64,000 nucleotides of DNA from an uncultured Pirellulaceae bacterium (GTDB lineage Bacteria > Planctomycetota > Planctomycetia > Pirellulales > Pirellulaceae), in contig CALKCK010000017.1 in assembly GCA_938083195.1 (NCBI GenBank), positions 16,885 to 80,884 on the forward strand. The letters run 5' to 3'. Made by a program: the position numbers and the translations under genes. Below are positions 1 to 8,819 of the stretch, in pieces (within the stretch, counting starts at the first letter, position 1; each line of letters starts with the position of its first letter). The notes beneath the pieces are model-generated. The model made no database searches and was not told the origin of the DNA. It saw only the letters and a list, made by a program, of their open reading frames with translations.

Positions 1-20
1 TTGCTTGGTGTGATTTAAAG

Positions 21-551
21 GTGATGTTTGCCGTGGCAGTCTTCGGCGCGTTGGTGGCGGGGTTCTATGGAGTTTTACACGATCAAATCACCTACTCGAT
101 TGGCCCCGAATATTTCACAAAATTCAAATTTGACCAATTTCAATTTGCCGATCTTGGGCTTGGCGACCGTATCTTTGTTTCCTGTATCGGATTTTTGGCG
201 AGTTGGTGGGTTGGGTTTATTATGGCTTGGTTTCTCTCTCGTAGACTGATTCCGAATCAACCTCGCAGCGTGGCCTATCTGGCAATTCTAAAAGGATTTG
301 TAATCGTTTTTGGCAGTGGCGTACTTGCGGGGATGGTTGGTTATTTCTATGGAATATGGCGAGGTGCTGGTTCCGACTATTCCGCTTGGTCGCCTTTCGT
401 TCAACGGTTACAAATTACCGATACTTGGGCATTCGTTCGCGTCGCGTATATTCACAACGCAAGCTACCTTGGTGGAGTGATCGGTTTCCTTGTTGCACTT
501 GTCGTGATTCGCCCAAAGCAAGTGAAGCCAAACCCGAGAAACATTAAGTAA
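21..551 (+). CDS. Hypothetical planctomycete membrane protein (5' end may be cut)
   Basis: The predicted protein has about four hydrophobic segments (near residues 1-20, 50-72, 88-112 and 145-165) and a short basic C-terminus, so it is an inner-membrane protein. A stretch containing HDQITYSI and EYFTKFKFDQF, and a later RVAYIHNASYLGG segment, resemble an uncharacterised membrane family that I associate with planctomycetes; no function is known to me. The frame is open from base 3 to the GTG at 21, with no upstream stop, so the first residues may lie outside the window. An ATG at 24 is an equally possible start. The next gene is more than 500 bp downstream, so it appears to end its transcript. 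Confidence 0.7.
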   Translation: MMFAVAVFGALVAGFYGVLHDQITYSIGPEYFTKFKFDQFQFADLGLGDRIFVSCIGFLASWWVGFIMAWFLSRRLIPNQPRSVAYLAILKGFVIVFGSGVLAGMVGYFYGIWRGAGSDYSAWSPFVQRLQITDTWAFVRVAYIHNASYLGGVIGFLVALVVIRPKQVKPNPRNIK

Positions 552-1114
552 CAAACCAATTGATTTAAGCGGGGACACCGACATTGGAGATTCCAGAAAG
601 AATTTATTAGGAACGCGGTGCCTGTACAGTGCGGTCTTTGGTGTTTTTTTGTGGTGGAGTCAATTGTGCGGGGCGATTTTAGTTGGGATTTCGGAATTTT
701 TACCCAAAATCCAATATTTCGAAGATCCAATCGAATACTCACTTGCTACTCTCCACAAATTAGACGAAAGAACGTCAATTGCATGGCAAACGATGAATTA
801 GAAGATAATGATTCGTACAAAAACGAGAGCGCGATTTTTGGTTGAATGGCTTGTTGAGTGCTGCCGGATTCGGGCTTGGGTTGGGCCAGTGTTGGGTGCG
901 ATTCCGATCGTTGCGATTCGGTTCTGCGCTTGGTTAAGTAACAGAATGGATGGTTTATCGATGCAATTCTTGAATTGATCCGAAATCCAAACATAGTCGC
1001 CGCAGATAAATATGAAAGAACGCAGTGTCAACCGGTTTGGCACGGTTCGCTAGTGGAAGCTGACTGCTGGTGCGGTTATGCCTGACGTCATGTACAAGGA
1101 AGAAAGTCCACTCA
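552..1114. other. Intergenic region with coding-like fragments
   Basis: No convincing gene was found. A 56-codon frame from ATG 808 to the stop at 976-978 encodes a hydrophobic, tryptophan/cysteine-bearing peptide with the segment CAWLSNRMDG. The bases after it continue for about 35 sense codons in another frame, up to the TGA at about 1079-1081. This could be the remnant of a small membrane-protein gene broken by a frameshift, but I cannot match it to a family with confidence. Confidence 0.3.
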
Positions 1115-1474
1115 ATGAATGTCCACGAAAAACTTAACTATGTAGAATTTCCGTGTTCCGACATCGCGGCGGCGAAGCAGTTCTTTGAGGCTGTGTTCGG
1201 TTGGGAATTCCAAGATTTTGGGCCGGATTATTCGTCATTCTCGAATGAAGGACTCGATGGTGGTTTCTTTAGGTCTAATGCTTGTGCCACAACGGGTAAC
1301 GGAAGTGCTTTATTGATTTTCTACAGTGCCAATCTCGAAATGACGTTGGAAAAGGTCAAGGGCTCTGGAGGTTCTATCGTCCGCGAAACATTTTCTTTCC
1401 CTGGTGGCAGACGCTTTCATTTTATTGAACCCTCGGGAAACGAATTTGGCGTTTGGTCGGAAGATGTGACATAG
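1115..1474 (+). CDS. VOC-family (glyoxalase/bleomycin-resistance fold) protein
   Basis: This is a single-domain 119-residue protein of the vicinal oxygen chelate superfamily. It begins with the typical first strand and helix (NYVEFPCSDIAAAKQFFEAVFGWEF) split over residues 6-30, and ends with the usual last strand pair, FIEPSGNEFGVW. Members bind a metal between paired beta-alpha-beta-beta-beta units and act as lyases, dioxygenases or drug-binding proteins. The substrate here cannot be told. The ATG at 1115 was chosen over an upstream in-frame start at 1070 because homologues begin at about this point, and a purine-rich AAGGAAGAAAG lies about 10 bases ahead. It is monocistronic, with gaps on both sides. 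Confidence 0.85.
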   Translation: MNVHEKLNYVEFPCSDIAAAKQFFEAVFGWEFQDFGPDYSSFSNEGLDGGFFRSNACATTGNGSALLIFYSANLEMTLEKVKGSGGSIVRETFSFPGGRRFHFIEPSGNEFGVWSEDVT

Positions 1475-1578
1475 GTGTTGGTGAGCAGGGTGTTTGACTT
1501 GAAAGTTGTCTCAAATAGAAGATCGTTCGTTCTGTCTGGTTGATATCGTTGGTTAAGTATTGAATGCTGGAGTGAAAG

Positions 1579-2111
1579 ATGATTGCAAGCAATAGCGGAA
1601 CACGGTGGTGCCATCGAAGCGAGGCCAATTTTCGAATTTTATTGGTTTGCCCAGTTGCGGTTTGGTTGTTGTTTTCAATTTTCGAAATTAACAGCAGCAT
1701 TGCGGCTGATAACGGAGTGCGGGTTCCAGCAGCGGTCCAGGGCTTTACCAAGGCGCTCCAGCACGAAGGTGTCGAGCGAATCTACCACATTCACCTGCTC
1801 CCGGCTTCTAGGAAAGCCAAGCCCGCCCCGCTGGTAGTCCCACTGCACGGAGGTAACGGCAATGACCAGAAATTTAACCGAGATGTTATGCTGGGTACGC
1901 TCACTGCCGAAGCGGACAAACGCGGTGTAATTTGGTTTTTCCGGACGGAATTGACAAACACTGGTGTGACGGCCGTTCCGAAATTCTAAAAGAGAAGTCC
2001 TATGCGTATGTTGGATTTAATTCAAAAATCATAGATGCGATGATAAGAGATTACGGCGTTGATTCGATTCGTAACTGGGCCACCGGTATCTCGAATAGAA
2101 GGTTGGATTGA
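1579..2111 (+). pseudogene. Frameshifted LpqC-type secreted esterase / PHB-depolymerase-like pseudogene
   Basis: The first frame gives a signal-anchor-like N-terminus, then a segment with PLVVPLHGGNGND that matches the first strand and oxyanion loop (HGxxG) of LpqC/feruloyl-esterase-like alpha/beta hydrolases. At about 1936-1941, in a run of T and C, the frame breaks. The continuation in the +2 frame reads PDGIDKHWCDGR and later DAMIRDYGVDS and WATGISN, all characteristic of the same family (compare PDG-xxx-W-NDGR, the VD helix and the GISNGG nucleophile elbow). The second frame stops at 2109-2111, exactly where the catalytic serine motif should continue, so the catalytic core and C-terminal half are gone. 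I read this as a dead gene: one missing base plus 3' truncation. A sequencing error could explain the shift but not the truncation. Confidence 0.75.
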
Positions 2112-2163
2112 TCGCTTTGAGGCTTACGGCAATAATTTAATTCTTCAGATAGGAAATGAAATT

Positions 2164-2466
2164 ATGAATTCAAACCCCTACACACCTCGGCTCTCCGAGA
2201 CCGCTAAGCGACAAACTCGTCCTACGCGTTGGATGATTTTATCAGGTGGCGTCGCACTCTCGCTCGCGTTTATTTGTCTAATCGGAGTTGTAGTGGGCAT
2301 GATGTGGTCGTTCGATAGTTTAGCTGGGTCAGGAACAACCGGTTCGCCAACGGTTGTGGCAAGTCGCCTCAACGCTGTGCTGATTCCTTCAGTCGTAACT
2401 GCACCACTTGCGCTCGTTGGTGTCATCTTGCTAATCCTTGGGTTTGTGCGGCGACAGCCAGTGTGA
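2164..2466 (+). CDS. Small two-helix membrane protein with N-terminal NPY motif
   Basis: This is a 100-residue protein with a cytoplasmic, basic N-terminus carrying SNPYTPR, followed by two hydrophobic segments (about residues 26-48 and 72-95) and a short RR tail. NPYxxP-type motifs close to a terminus recur in many uncharacterised planctomycete membrane proteins, and their role is unknown. The start at ATG 2164 is supported by an AGGAAATGA stretch about 6 bases upstream. An in-frame upstream extension to 2059 would overlap the esterase remnant and looks non-coding. It lies alone between gaps, and no function can be assigned. Confidence 0.65.
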   Translation: MNSNPYTPRLSETAKRQTRPTRWMILSGGVALSLAFICLIGVVVGMMWSFDSLAGSGTTGSPTVVASRLNAVLIPSVVTAPLALVGVILLILGFVRRQPV

Positions 2467-2663
2467 GCAGGAAAACCACTGTCTCAGGGGCGAGTGCAGG
2501 CTACAACCTGCGTTGCCCAACTCCCTCTTTCGATTTAAGTCCGCGAAGGTACTTCGCGAATTGAATTGGCTCGGTTTAATGGAACCGCTGAGGCTGTGTA
2601 AATCGCCATCTTGCGAGAGGCATTTAATGGGAACTGTAGAAATTTGCTAAGTTTTGTTTATTT

Positions 2664-2687
2664 GGTTTTGGTTTTGGTTTTGGTTTT
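2664..2687 (+). repeat. Hexanucleotide tandem repeat (GGTTTT x4)
   Basis: There are four perfect GGTTTT units in a row, in the 290-bp spacer between two small membrane-protein genes (2467-2756), about 70 bases before the next start codon. Otherwise I see no gene or RNA in that spacer. Slippage at such a tract could vary the spacing upstream of the next gene. Confidence 0.9.
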
Positions 2688-2756
2688 GTACGAGTACATT
2701 TAGTGCTTTTCAATTTCTCGATCGAGCAGTCATTTTGTAATGAGGTTTTTAAGATC

Positions 2757-3095
2757 ATGAAAAACAAAGCTCTAAGCGAAAACTCGAGTGGCTCCCGGAC
2801 CCGAGAGGAAATGGTTCTGTTAGGGTTCGTTCGCGGCTTTCTTGTTTGGTTTGTGGTGTACATGTTCCTGCAAGGAGATGATGGTTTTTTTGCGGTAACC
2901 GTTGACCGTGTTAGCTCGACATGGGTGAAACTGTTGTTTCTAAACATCCCTGTCCAATTAATTCTAACGATCATCGCAAGCCTCGGTTTGACAAAGGGTC
3001 AGTCACCCGCCCGGACGCGAATGGGGTTAATTGTCGCGATTGTCAACGCATTGTTAATCATCGTCCATATTGGATTGTCGATAATGACGGCTTAG
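2757..3095 (+). CDS. Hypothetical three-helix membrane protein
   Basis: This is a 112-residue protein with a polar N-terminus of about 20 residues, then hydrophobic segments near residues 23-42, 59-80 and 90-110. The family is not recognised. The ATG at 2757 is preceded by GAGG about 11 bases upstream, and the polar lead fits a cytoplasmic N-terminus. An alternative GTG at 2703 would add an unconvincing extension. The gene sits in the sparse 0-12 kb zone with no operon partner. Confidence 0.6.
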   Translation: MKNKALSENSSGSRTREEMVLLGFVRGFLVWFVVYMFLQGDDGFFAVTVDRVSSTWVKLLFLNIPVQLILTIIASLGLTKGQSPARTRMGLIVAIVNALLIIVHIGLSIMTA

Positions 3096-3383
3096 CAAAT
3101 AGTTGCAGCGGGGTGGTCAAGCACAGTTGATTCGCTGCGGTCGAAAATGACATGCTCTTTAATAGTGATCCTAAACGTACCGTCACGGTTCGAGATTGGG
3201 AGTGATTGGACCTTTTCGTCTTATTCTAGGATTATGCAAACCCGTGTAATTCGCGAGATAAACGGGGCGGAAGGCTTAGCGTAGACTTTTGATAGTGGAT
3301 TAATTCAAGGAACGTCAAAAAAGTTGTCATCGAGAGTATAAGAGTGAATGGCGTGGACGACTGACTTTTTTAAACATGCTGCC

Positions 3384-3436
3384 GAGTTAACTTTCGTCGG
3401 AGTTAGCTTTCGTCGGAGTTAACTTTCGTCGGAGTT
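3384..3436 (+). repeat. Three 16-bp tandem repeats in a 620-bp gene-free gap
   Basis: The unit GAGTTAACTTTCGTCG occurs three times end to end (3384-3399, 3400-3415 with A to G at one site, 3416-3431) plus a partial GAGTT. Each unit contains GTTAAC (GTTAGC in the middle copy), which could form a set of protein-binding sites. The surrounding gap (3096-3716) has no convincing ORF or RNA. The repeats lie about 280 bp upstream of the ankyrin gene. Confidence 0.9.
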
Positions 3437-3716
3437 TTCTGAGAACCATGGTTTTGGCGGATGGTAGACGGTCGCTTCCTGGATTCCATTTATTGGATCG
3501 ACACAGCCGTGATTGTGAGGTCCGATTGCTTTGTGCGAGAGTGTGGCTCTGAGAATTGCGGCATTATAGTAATCTCAAAGTTGTTGTTATACTCGCTCCT
3601 TTACTTAACGACGGTAACCGTTCGGTTTATTTATGATTCAGCCCTCGGCTCGCAAATAAAATGAGTACCATGTCCAGCAACTCGGATGTCGCGAACGAAA
3701 CTCAGATATTTCAATA

Positions 3717-4154
3717 ATGAAACCACATTTAGCACATGCTGTTTTTGCGGAAGCCATTGAGTCGGGTGACGTCTTGACGGTCAAGTCTCTGATTCAATCC
3801 AATCCAAAATTGATGGATCATCCGGATTGGACTCCCCCACCACTTCATTGTGCGATCCTTTGGGACCAGCCTAAGATTGTAGAAGTTATGCTGGAGAGCG
3901 GTGCTGATCTTGAAATGTTAGATCCTGATCGGAGAACGACTCCGTTGCGTTACGCAATTCTTTATTGCAAGATCGACTTGATTCCAATTTTGCTCTTAGC
4001 GGGGGCGAACTACGGCGCGATCAACGGGATGACCTCACATCAACTCGCTGTCCATGCGGCTGCTGGCGGGTACGAGGAATTTGATGACTTACCTCGTGCC
4101 GATGAGTATCAGGAAGTAATTCACGTATTGAATAAGCACGGAATAAAATCCTAA
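3717..4154 (+). CDS. Ankyrin-repeat protein
   Basis: This is a soluble 145-residue protein made of about three ankyrin repeats. Recognisable helix-turn-helix cores include PLHCAILWDQPKIVEVMLESGADLE split at about residues 42-66, and PLRYAILYCKIDLIPILLLAGA at about 75-96, with the usual TPLH-like and GAD-like turns. Ankyrin repeats mediate protein-protein binding, and no catalytic domain is fused. No signal peptide or membrane segment is visible, so it is probably cytoplasmic. No good ribosome-binding site precedes ATG 3717, so the start is only moderately certain. The partner is unknown. Confidence 0.8.
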   Translation: MKPHLAHAVFAEAIESGDVLTVKSLIQSNPKLMDHPDWTPPPLHCAILWDQPKIVEVMLESGADLEMLDPDRRTTPLRYAILYCKIDLIPILLLAGANYGAINGMTSHQLAVHAAAGGYEEFDDLPRADEYQEVIHVLNKHGIKS

Positions 4155-4801
4155 TCTCACAAGACTAATGCTTTTGAAAAAGTGGTAGAAGTAGGTCCTA
4201 ATGATTCGAGTTTTGGATTCGAGTTTTGGCGAAAACTTCGAACTTGAATAGGGGTTCACATAGGTAACGAGTGCGAATGTTTGAGTTTCGAGTGCTTGCC
4301 CGGCCAGTCTGGACGCTAAGCTTTCAAGTCGGATACCGATGTTTGTCAATCGCGTCGTTGATTCATCAGCGTTAAATTGCCACTTGCGGGCTTAGGCGTC
4401 ACCGCCGATGCTTGTGATTTAGTCTGATGAAGACGTTTCTATCTTGGCTGGACTGCCAGATTAGGTTTGTGAACCTGAATTGTTGGAAATAGGAAAACAG
4501 CGATTGAGTCGTTTGAAATGACATCGATTGGTAAATATAGTTAAGTCACTTCGGGAATTACTTCCATTGAAAGGTTGATTGTCGCCAGGTGGCTATCCGA
4601 TTTGAATTTGAACGGATTCCAGACTTGGCAATTTTCTGTTTGTAACGCAGTGGCTTAGTTGCAGCTGGGTTAATGATTTTCGTTTTTAATGATCTTCATT
4701 TTCGGACGGAGCAAAAGCGGAGCAGATTATTTGGCAGAAACGCATTCGCATGCCAATCGTTGAGTTGACTCTTTCTAAAAATTAAACAGGCTGAATTAGT
4801 T
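4155..4801. other. Gene-free gap with a 13-bp direct repeat
   Basis: About 650 bp without a convincing gene on either strand. It contains a perfect tandem 13-mer, ATTCGAGTTTTGG, at 4204-4216 and 4217-4229. The 3' part presumably holds the promoter of the metalloprotease gene that follows, but I see no clear -35/-10 pair. Confidence 0.6.
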
Positions 4802-7309
4802 ATGAAAATCTTATTGATATGGTTGGCTCTGGCGGGAAGTTGTTTTGCGATACAAGAAGGCGGGGGGAAGGGAGTCGATGAAGATCGGAAACTGGCCGAG
4901 ATTCATGAGTACACCCATTCAATGCAGCGGTTTGACGGTTATCTTTCGTTTTTTTGGGATGCTCATGAAGGGAAAATCTTTTTGGAGATTGAGCGACCTG
5001 GAGAGGAGCTGTTGTATGTTCATTCCCTTGCCACCGGTTTGGGGTCAAACCCAGTCGGTCTCGATCGTGGTCAATTGGGTGATCAAAAGGTCGTAAGATT
5101 CACTCGTGTTGGACCAAAGGTTTTTATGATTCAACGTAATCTTCGGTTTCGTGCGAAAACTGAAAATCAGTTGGAGAGACGAGCGGTTGAGCAGTCATTT
5201 GCCCAGTCTGTTGTTTGGGGTGGCAAGGTAGTGGCGGAAACGGACGGGCGTTTTCTGACTGACATTACCGACCTTTTACTGAGTGATATGCACGGAGTGA
5301 TTGAAACACTGAAATCAACCGAGCAAGGTGATTTCTCACTTGATCAAAAAAGGTCTGCTGTTTTTTTACCTCGCTGTAAGTCGTTTCCTGACAATACCGA
5401 ACTGGAATCGACTCTAACCTTTGCTTCGAAAAAGCCTGGGAAGTACGTTCGGCAAACTACCCCCTCGCCAAAATCAGTGACACTGCGTCAGCACCATTCG
5501 TTCGTCAGACTTCCGGATGACCAATACCTGCCTCGTACTTATGATGTACGTAGCCCGTCGATGTTCATCACTTTTTCGGATTACGCAACGCCGCTTGAAC
5601 AATCGCTTGAAAAACGCTGGATCATGCGTCATCGATTGGTAAAAAAAGAGCCAAATGCGATTCTGTCGGAGCCCGTTGATCCGATCGTCTATTATGTCGA
5701 CGCAGGTGCGCCAAAACAGATCCAAGATGCGTTGCTTGAAGGTGCCAGTTGGTGGAATGACGCTTTTGAAGCTGCGGGGTTTAAGAATGCGTTTCAAGTA
5801 AAATTACTCCCTCCGGACGCTGATCCGTTGGATGTTCGATACAACGTGATTCAGTGGGTTCATCGTAGTACCCGGGGGTGGAGTTATGGCGGCAGTGTGG
5901 TTGATCCGCGGACGGGGGAGATTCTTAAGGGACACGTGTCCCTTGGGTCGCTTCGTGTTCGACAAGATCAGTTATTAGTGAACGCGCTTGACCCGACTCC
6001 ACCAAATTTACATTGTGCTTGTTGCGGCGTTGGGGGAATCGTTGAAGAATCCACCTTGGCCGATCTGGCGGTTGGTGGGAACGCGTTGGAGGTTTCGCTC
6101 GCCCGAATTCGTCAGCTTTCGGCACACGAAGTTGGGCACACGATTGGTTTTGTTCATAACTTTGCCGCAAGTACCTACGGTGATCGAGCTTCGGTCATGG
6201 ACTACCCGGCTCCACGGGTAAACATCAGCGACCAAGGCCAGCTCGACTTGAGTGATGCTTATGCGGTGGGCATTGGAGAATGGGATAAAGTCTCGGTCAA
6301 GTTTGCCTATTCGCAGTATGCCGACGCAGAACGAGAAAAGATGGGTCTGAAAAAGATTCTAGATGATGCGGCGAAAGCCAAGATGATTTTCATATCTGAT
6401 TCGGATGCCCGACCTGCAGGCGCGGCGCATCCGATGGCCAACCTGTGGGATAATGGAACCGATCCACTTGAACAGCTTGAACACGTGATGCGAGTGCGGC
6501 GGATTGCGTTAGATCAATTTGATGCACGCAATTTGCCCGCTGGAACGACGACAGCCGATATCGCCCAATATCTGACTCCAATATATCTTCACCACCGGTA
6601 TCAACTCCAGGCGGCAGGGAAACTGATTGGGGGTTACGATTATTCATACGGCTATGCGGGGGGCGGAGTGGGTAATCAAATTTCTGACAATTTACCCATC
6701 GCCCAAGCGAATCAAGCAGCGGCGATTTCACAATTATTGAAAACTCTCCAACCCAGCGAGTTGTTGATTAAAAAGGTCGTACTGCAATCGATTAGTCCCC
6801 GACCCTATTCGACAATCCGGGATCCGGAGATTTTTCCCGGGCAAACTGGCCGCGTATTTGATCCAATGGCAGCGGCTAAGGTGGCGGCGAATTTGACGCT
6901 CAACGAGTTGCTGCAGCACGAGCGACTGGCGCGGCTGGCTCGGCAAGCAGAAATGCCACAAGATTTGACGCCCGTACGATTAATAAATTTGGTTGTCGAC
7001 GAAACCTTTGATTCAACGAAACGCCAAGCGAATTTCCAATTGTCCCAAGTTGTAATGGAAGCGGTGGTGGATCACTTATTGGTGCTTGCTGACAACAGCA
7101 ATGCGGGTGTAAATGTTAGGCTTGCCGCATTTTCTGGCCTCAAATATGTTTTGAGCAAGCAGCCAGCGACAGGCAACCAACTAGACTTAAAATTCTTCGA
7201 ATTACAGAACTGGCGAATTAATCGATTTTTAGAGCGGCCTTATTCGGTACTGCCTGATTCAAAGCAGTTGAAGGTACCACCAGGAAGTCCGATTGGTTCC
7301 AATCTATAG
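4802..7309 (+). CDS. Secreted zinc-dependent metalloprotease (DUF5117/DUF4953 family)
   Basis: This 835-residue protein opens with a short signal peptide (hydrophobic to about residue 17, SCFA cleavage region). An N-terminal DUF5118/DUF5117-like region (about 30-290) is followed by a metallopeptidase region of the DUF4953 type. The zinc site is HEVGH at residues 442-446, with the third ligand His452 in GFVHN, giving an extended HExxHxxGxxH metzincin-like motif; SVMDYP downstream resembles the Met-turn. The C-terminal 250 residues are helical. Full-length homologues in planctomycetes and Bacteroidetes are about 800-900 residues, so this looks complete. It probably degrades protein or peptides outside the cytoplasm. 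ATG 4802 begins a good signal peptide, though the Shine-Dalgarno is weak. It appears monocistronic. Confidence 0.88.
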   Translation: MKILLIWLALAGSCFAIQEGGGKGVDEDRKLAEIHEYTHSMQRFDGYLSFFWDAHEGKIFLEIERPGEELLYVHSLATGLGSNPVGLDRGQLGDQKVVRFTRVGPKVFMIQRNLRFRAKTENQLERRAVEQSFAQSVVWGGKVVAETDGRFLTDITDLLLSDMHGVIETLKSTEQGDFSLDQKRSAVFLPRCKSFPDNTELESTLTFASKKPGKYVRQTTPSPKSVTLRQHHSFVRLPDDQYLPRTYDVRSPSMFITFSDYATPLEQSLEKRWIMRHRLVKKEPNAILSEPVDPIVYYVDAGAPKQIQDALLEGASWWNDAFEAAGFKNAFQVKLLPPDADPLDVRYNVIQWVHRSTRGWSYGGSVVDPRTGEILKGHVSLGSLRVRQDQLLVNALDPTPPNLHCACCGVGGIVEESTLADLAVGGNALEVSLARIRQLSAHEVGHTIGFVHNFAASTYGDRASVMDYPAPRVNISDQGQLDLSDAYAVGIGEWDKVSVKFAYSQYADAEREKMGLKKILDDAAKAKMIFISDSDARPAGAAHPMANLWDNGTDPLEQLEHVMRVRRIALDQFDARNLPAGTTTADIAQYLTPIYLHHRYQLQAAGKLIGGYDYSYGYAGGGVGNQISDNLPIAQANQAAAISQLLKTLQPSELLIKKVVLQSISPRPYSTIRDPEIFPGQTGRVFDPMAAAKVAANLTLNELLQHERLARLARQAEMPQDLTPVRLINLVVDETFDSTKRQANFQLSQVVMEAVVDHLLVLADNSNAGVNVRLAAFSGLKYVLSKQPATGNQLDLKFFELQNWRINRFLERPYSVLPDSKQLKVPPGSPIGSNL

Positions 7310-7634
7310 GCATCGTTATTCTAAAATGATTCGTTCGAGATGCACCTTTGGGGCCACGCTTTCCATTTACGCGGGTGTGCGTTGGTGAGTTTCAAATTTT
7401 GCATCGTGATTGGTATCCTGATAGCCTTCCGCAAGATACTGGTCTTTAGTTCACTTTTCGAAAATTTCTCCTCAGCCAACAAGTTTATTTTAGGATTTTC
7501 ACGGAGGGCTTATTTACTTATTCGACACAAAGTTGCAGGCATTGATCGATGTCACCTAATTCAAGTCGTCAGAGTGATTAAGGGTGCATTATTGTATCGG
7601 GAGCATTTATTCTCAGATTGGAGATAAAGTCATT
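7310..7634. other. Intergenic region, nothing recognised
   Basis: A 325-bp spacer between two secreted-protein genes. An open frame over 7340-7627 encodes a hydrophobic peptide but has no family resemblance, no ribosome-binding site and atypical composition, so I do not call it a gene. No clear terminator is seen. Confidence 0.5.
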
Positions 7635-8534
7635 ATGCAAAGAAATGAGAAAAGGGAATTTTGCCCATTGAATATGGCGTCACTGATTTTCTTCCGATTG
7701 ACGTTCGTCGCAGCTATCTTGTCTGGTACGGGGGTTTGCGCGGATGAGCCGGAAGTCTTGAAAGTAGTCAACTGGAATGTGCTATACGGATTTAATCATA
7801 AAAAATCCATTGGACAGGGAGTCGACTGGATTCAGAAGCAACAGGCGGACGTCGTGGCTTTGCAGGAATTAAATGGACACAGCCAGGTTGGGCTTGCGAC
7901 GTTAGCGCGTAAATGGGGGCACGATCATGCGGCGATCCTAAAGGAGAAAGGTTTTCCCGTCGGGTTGACATCGAGTCAGCCTATCGAAGTTGTTAGCCGA
8001 AAAGTAAAAGGATTTCACCATGGTTATCTTCACTGCAAAACGCATGGGATTCACTTTTTTGTGGTTCATTTTTGGCCTGGAAAATTTAATGAAGTCGATG
8101 AAATCCTCAGCGTGATTGCGTTGCTGCTGAAGCAAGAGGAACGGGTGATCATTCTCGGAGACTTCAATGGATGTTCGCCAAAAGACGAATCATTCCTTGT
8201 TGCGAACGCCAAGCTGCGAAAGAGAGACTACACCTTTGTTGAAAGGGTTGAGGCAAAGGGATTTGTCGATGTCGTACACAAGCACGACCCCACAGCGAAA
8301 GTGTCATGTCCGTCCCCGATTACGATACCAAGATGGTCGAAAGATATGGAGGAATTGAAATTGAAACGCTATCGAATTGATTTTGTGTTTGCAGATCAGG
8401 TGTTAGCAAAGGATTCCCGTTCTGGCACCATCTCAATGTCAAATGAGATTGACGCAATTTCTGACCATTATCCAGTTGTTGTTGAGTTCGATATTTCGAA
8501 GCTTAGTATGTTGGATAAGGACGATGGCAGTTAG
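7635..8534 (+). CDS. Secreted endonuclease/exonuclease/phosphatase-family protein
   Basis: This is a 299-residue metal-dependent phosphoesterase of the EEP superfamily (DNase I/sphingomyelinase fold). A signal peptide spans about residues 14-36. The core motifs are all present: WNVL with Asn48, VALQE with metal-binding Glu78, GDFN with Asp176/Asn178, and SDHYPV with Asp277/His278. Such enzymes hydrolyse phosphodiesters in nucleic acids, lipids or inositol phosphates; the substrate is not evident. ATG 7635 is preceded by GGAGA about 10 bases upstream, which decides it over an in-frame ATG at 7584. A further ATG at 7674 would give a shorter signal peptide. The export signal suggests a periplasmic or extracellular scavenging role. 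Confidence 0.88.
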   Translation: MQRNEKREFCPLNMASLIFFRLTFVAAILSGTGVCADEPEVLKVVNWNVLYGFNHKKSIGQGVDWIQKQQADVVALQELNGHSQVGLATLARKWGHDHAAILKEKGFPVGLTSSQPIEVVSRKVKGFHHGYLHCKTHGIHFFVVHFWPGKFNEVDEILSVIALLLKQEERVIILGDFNGCSPKDESFLVANAKLRKRDYTFVERVEAKGFVDVVHKHDPTAKVSCPSPITIPRWSKDMEELKLKRYRIDFVFADQVLAKDSRSGTISMSNEIDAISDHYPVVVEFDISKLSMLDKDDGS

Positions 8535-8819
8535 GCGAATCGAATCGAAGTTAGTAGTGAACGGGTTTGCATCTGGCTGCGGCGCTGAAAGTTTACAAGA
8601 GCTTTTTCTGGCCTTGTTTGTATCGATTTTGTTGATTTGTGATTGCTTGGGCAAAATGGATTTCTTGGTTTGGGGGCCACTGAATTGTTCTGTATGATGT
8701 GGACGGAGGAATACCCGAACAACTTGAGATTCGAAGGATCGGGTAAGTGTCCGCAGCACGGAATGAAATTTTAGGCAGTACGTTTTCCGTCCGATTACAT
8801 CCTATGGCTTGAGCAGTTC

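Noticed and set aside
1579..2111. Selenoprotein with in-frame UGA (because selC is present)
   Set aside because: The break in the esterase is a frame change, not a UGA within one frame, and the second part needs a shifted register.
3384..3436. CRISPR array
   Set aside because: The 16-bp units are directly adjacent, without spacers, and no cas genes are nearby.
7340..7627. 95-codon hydrophobic ORF upstream of the EEP-family gene
   Set aside because: No ribosome-binding site, no similarity, and it overlaps the likely promoter region of the next gene.
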